Positions 62,582 to 64,000 of a stretch of DNA of 64,000 nt are shown here, in pieces. The notes under the pieces were generated by a model that was given only the letters and a program-made list of their open reading frames with translations, had not been told where the DNA came from and made no database searches. This DNA is from Rhodanobacter denitrificans (GTDB lineage Bacteria > Pseudomonadota > Gammaproteobacteria > Xanthomonadales > Rhodanobacteraceae): assembly GCA_017848855.1 (NCBI GenBank), contig JAFIHF010000032.1, positions 248,001 to 312,000 of the forward strand, read 5' to 3'. The position numbers and the translations under genes were made by a program. Each line of letters starts with the position of its first letter. The stretch's first letter is position 1.

Positions 62582-63370
62582 CTACTGCTTGTGCGCTGTG
62601 GAAGTGGTGGTGATGTCGTTGTGCATGTCGTGGCTGACGGTCTTCATGCTCTTGCCGTCGGCGGAGACGGTCATCGTGCTGGTGCTGAGCACCTTGCCGT
62701 CGCGCTCGTAGGTTTCGCGCAGGCTGTTCGGGCCGAGCTTCTTCACGCTCACGGTGTCGTTCGCGCCCATGCTGGTCTTGACCGGCACGGCCGGGCCGTC
62801 GATCTTCGCGGCATAGGATTCGCCGGTGGGGGTGCTGAGGCTCACGTCGCTGCCGTCCACCTTGTAGGTGTAGGCGAGGCCGTTGTCGGAGACGTTGTCG
62901 ACGCTCTTCATCTTCCACGAGCCGGCCAGCAGGTGCGATCCTGCCGGCGCCTTGGCTACCTTGACGAGGCCGGCCTTGCCGGTCACCGGGCTGCTGCCGA
63001 AGTCGTTGGTGACTTCCTCGGTGGCGCTCTTGCCGTCCGCAGAGCCGGTGACGGTCAGTGTTTCGACGACCTTGCCGGCCTTCTTCAGAGTCTGCTGGAT
63101 GGTGTGGTCGTCCACGATCTTCACCGCGACGGTGTCGAAACCGGGGTGGCCGGATACCGGGTGATCCTCGCCGTCGGTCTTCACGGTGTACGAGGGATCG
63201 CTGCAGGAGCACCGGAACTCGCCGTCCTTGAGCGTGATGACGATGGGCTTGCCCGTGTCGTGGATCGAACCCGGGTCGGTTTTCCAGGTGCCGTTGAACG
63301 CGCTCTGCGCCAGTGCCAGGGCCGGCGTCAGCAGCGCGAACACGGAAACCGCATAAAGCAGTCGTTTCAT
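62582..63370 (-). CDS. Secreted protein with two tandem lipocalin-like repeats
   Basis: The 262-residue protein starts MKRLLYAVSVFALLTP with a signal peptide cleaved near ALAQ. The mature part holds two related units: FNGTWKTDPG...YTVKTDGE...KVVETLTVTGSADGKS and LAGSWKMKSV...YTYKVDGS...KVLSTSTMTVSADGKS. Each looks like a beta-rich unit that begins with a GxWK motif, as in lipocalin-like domains. The function is unknown. The frame is open upstream to 63565 but without a signal peptide or conserved sequence. Confidence 0.82.
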   Translation of the reverse strand: MKRLLYAVSVFALLTPALALAQSAFNGTWKTDPGSIHDTGKPIVITLKDGEFRCSCSDPSYTVKTDGEDHPVSGHPGFDTVAVKIVDDHTIQQTLKKAGKVVETLTVTGSADGKSATEEVTNDFGSSPVTGKAGLVKVAKAPAGSHLLAGSWKMKSVDNVSDNGLAYTYKVDGSDVSLSTPTGESYAAKIDGPAVPVKTSMGANDTVSVKKLGPNSLRETYERDGKVLSTSTMTVSADGKSMKTVSHDMHNDITTTSTAHKQ

Positions 63371-63530
63371 GGCAGTGCTCCGGTTGGATGGAGTCCCCCT
63401 ATCCGGGTATGGGCACCGGGTTCGCCTACTCTCCGCGCCGTCCCGTGATCGGCGCGTGCAAGCCGCCGGCCTTGCGCGGCGTTCACGGCGCGCGGGCCAG
63501 ACTGGCCATCCATCCGCCGTGGAGGTCGCC

Positions 63531-63908
63531 ATGCTGGAACAGATCGAAGGGTTGCCGCCCGGCACGCTGGGCTTTCGCGCGCACGGCCAGGTGACCGCGG
63601 CCGACTACGAGCAGTTGCTGGTGCCGGAGGTGGAGGCGCTGTTCGCGCTCAACCGCAAGCTGCGCATGCTGTTCGTGGTGGCGCCGGACTTCACCGGCTT
63701 CGACGCCGGCGCGATGTGGGACGACTTCATGCTCGGCATCCGCCACATCAGCGGCTGGGACCGCGTGGCGCTGGTGACCGACGTGCCGTGGCTGCGCACG
63801 GCCACCAAGGTGACGAGCTTCCTGGTGCCGGCCGATTTCCGCCTGTATGCGCTGGCCGAGCTGGAACAGGCGACGCGCTGGATCGCCGAGCCCGTTGCAG
63901 GGGAGTAA
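63531..63908 (+). CDS. SpoIIAA-like (STAS/DUF3478) protein
   Basis: The 125-residue protein (MLEQIEGLPPGTLGFRAHG) matches the SpoIIAA-like family: GQVTAADYEQLLVPEVEAL, LRMLFVVAPDFTGFDAGAMWDD, GWDRVALVTDVPWLRTAT and a final LAELEQATRWIAE. These small proteins have a STAS-like fold and may bind lipids or act in unknown regulation. GGAGG at 63521-63525 precedes the ATG at 63531. Confidence 0.88.
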   Translation: MLEQIEGLPPGTLGFRAHGQVTAADYEQLLVPEVEALFALNRKLRMLFVVAPDFTGFDAGAMWDDFMLGIRHISGWDRVALVTDVPWLRTATKVTSFLVPADFRLYALAELEQATRWIAEPVAGE

Positions 63909-63982
63909 GCAAATGGACGGCCGAATGGCGTCATGCGAAATCGTCACTTGCGTTGCGACGCAACATCTGTTCTAGTCGGCTC

Positions 63983-64000
63983 ATGACCTTCACGACCGCC
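63983..64000 (+). CDS. Possible start of the next gene (partial)
   Basis: ATG at 63983 opens MTFTTA and runs off the window. A palindrome GTTGCG A CGCAAC (63952-63964) lies 20-30 bp upstream and could be a promoter-associated operator. Six codons are too few to assign a function. Confidence 0.25.

Overview
The window is high-GC bacterial chromosome with dense, strongly GC3-biased genes. Gene order and protein family content point to the Lysobacterales/Xanthomonadales of the Gammaproteobacteria, most likely Rhodanobacteraceae (Rhodanobacter, Dyella or Frateuria type). Supporting signs are a full unfused nuoA-N operon followed by an initiator tRNA and rimP-nusA-infB-rbfA-truB-rpsO-pnp, an RpfE-like gene overlapping recJ, and many TonB and ECF functions. 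This is inference from gene content; no 16S gene is present.

Layout. 1-14.7 kb: NADH:quinone oxidoreductase (complex I), from the last codons of nuoA through nuoN, all on +. 14.7-14.9 kb: tRNA-fMet with its own promoter and terminator. 15.0-17.6 kb: a DUF2946 protein and an OprC-type TonB-dependent copper receptor. 17.9-27.2 kb: the rimP-nusA-infB-rbfA-truB-rpsO-pnp transcription, translation and RNA-decay block. 27.3-29.7 kb: class III polyhydroxyalkanoate (PHA) synthase phaE-phaC plus a PspC-domain protein. 29.7-33.5 kb: mtnA and gyrA. 33.7-39.9 kb: a VirK/YbjX protein, a FecI-type ECF sigma factor, a FecR anti-sigma factor, a Tat-exported agmatine-deiminase-family enzyme and a FecA-type TonB receptor, apparently one unit. 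40.1-42.2 kb: peroxiredoxin, Hsp20 and CbpA/DnaJ. 42.2-43.1 kb: a gene-free, repeat-rich island. 43.1-45.2 kb: PilH-like response regulator, YhdH-type reductase and LOG-family protein (all -). 45.4-51.1 kb: the 2-oxoglutarate dehydrogenase operon sucA-sucB-lpdA (-). 51.3-57.6 kb: small enzymes on -, including RoxA, an MBL-fold hydrolase, Tpm, DUF1428, DUF899 and a cytoplasmic agmatine deiminase. 57.8-62.4 kb: ABC-F ATPase, RpfE-like protein and recJ (+). 62.6-64 kb: a secreted repeat protein and a SpoIIAA-like protein.

The most unusual content is repetitive. At least five palindromic element types are scattered through conserved operons: (i) 4x7-bp GGGACTC arms facing 4x7-bp GAGTCCC arms (nuoD/nuoE, sucB/lpdA, and inside sucB, where the arms encode the two linkers around the E3-binding domain); (ii) CCCTCTCCC/GGGTGAGGG elements (39.96 kb, 42.66 kb, and in frame inside the ABC-F gene); (iii) a ~62-bp double-hairpin unit, three in tandem between rpsO and pnp and one between sucA and sucB; (iv) a 265-bp MITE-like element with 31-bp terminal inverted repeats between nuoL and nuoM; (v) an inverted pair of ~130-bp elements at 42.3 and 42.9 kb. 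Two protein-level observations also stand out: PhaE carries a histone-H1-like Lys/Pro/Ala tail, and a Tat-targeted deiminase sits inside the FecI-FecR-FecA cassette. No CRISPR array, prophage, rRNA or intact insertion sequence was seen.
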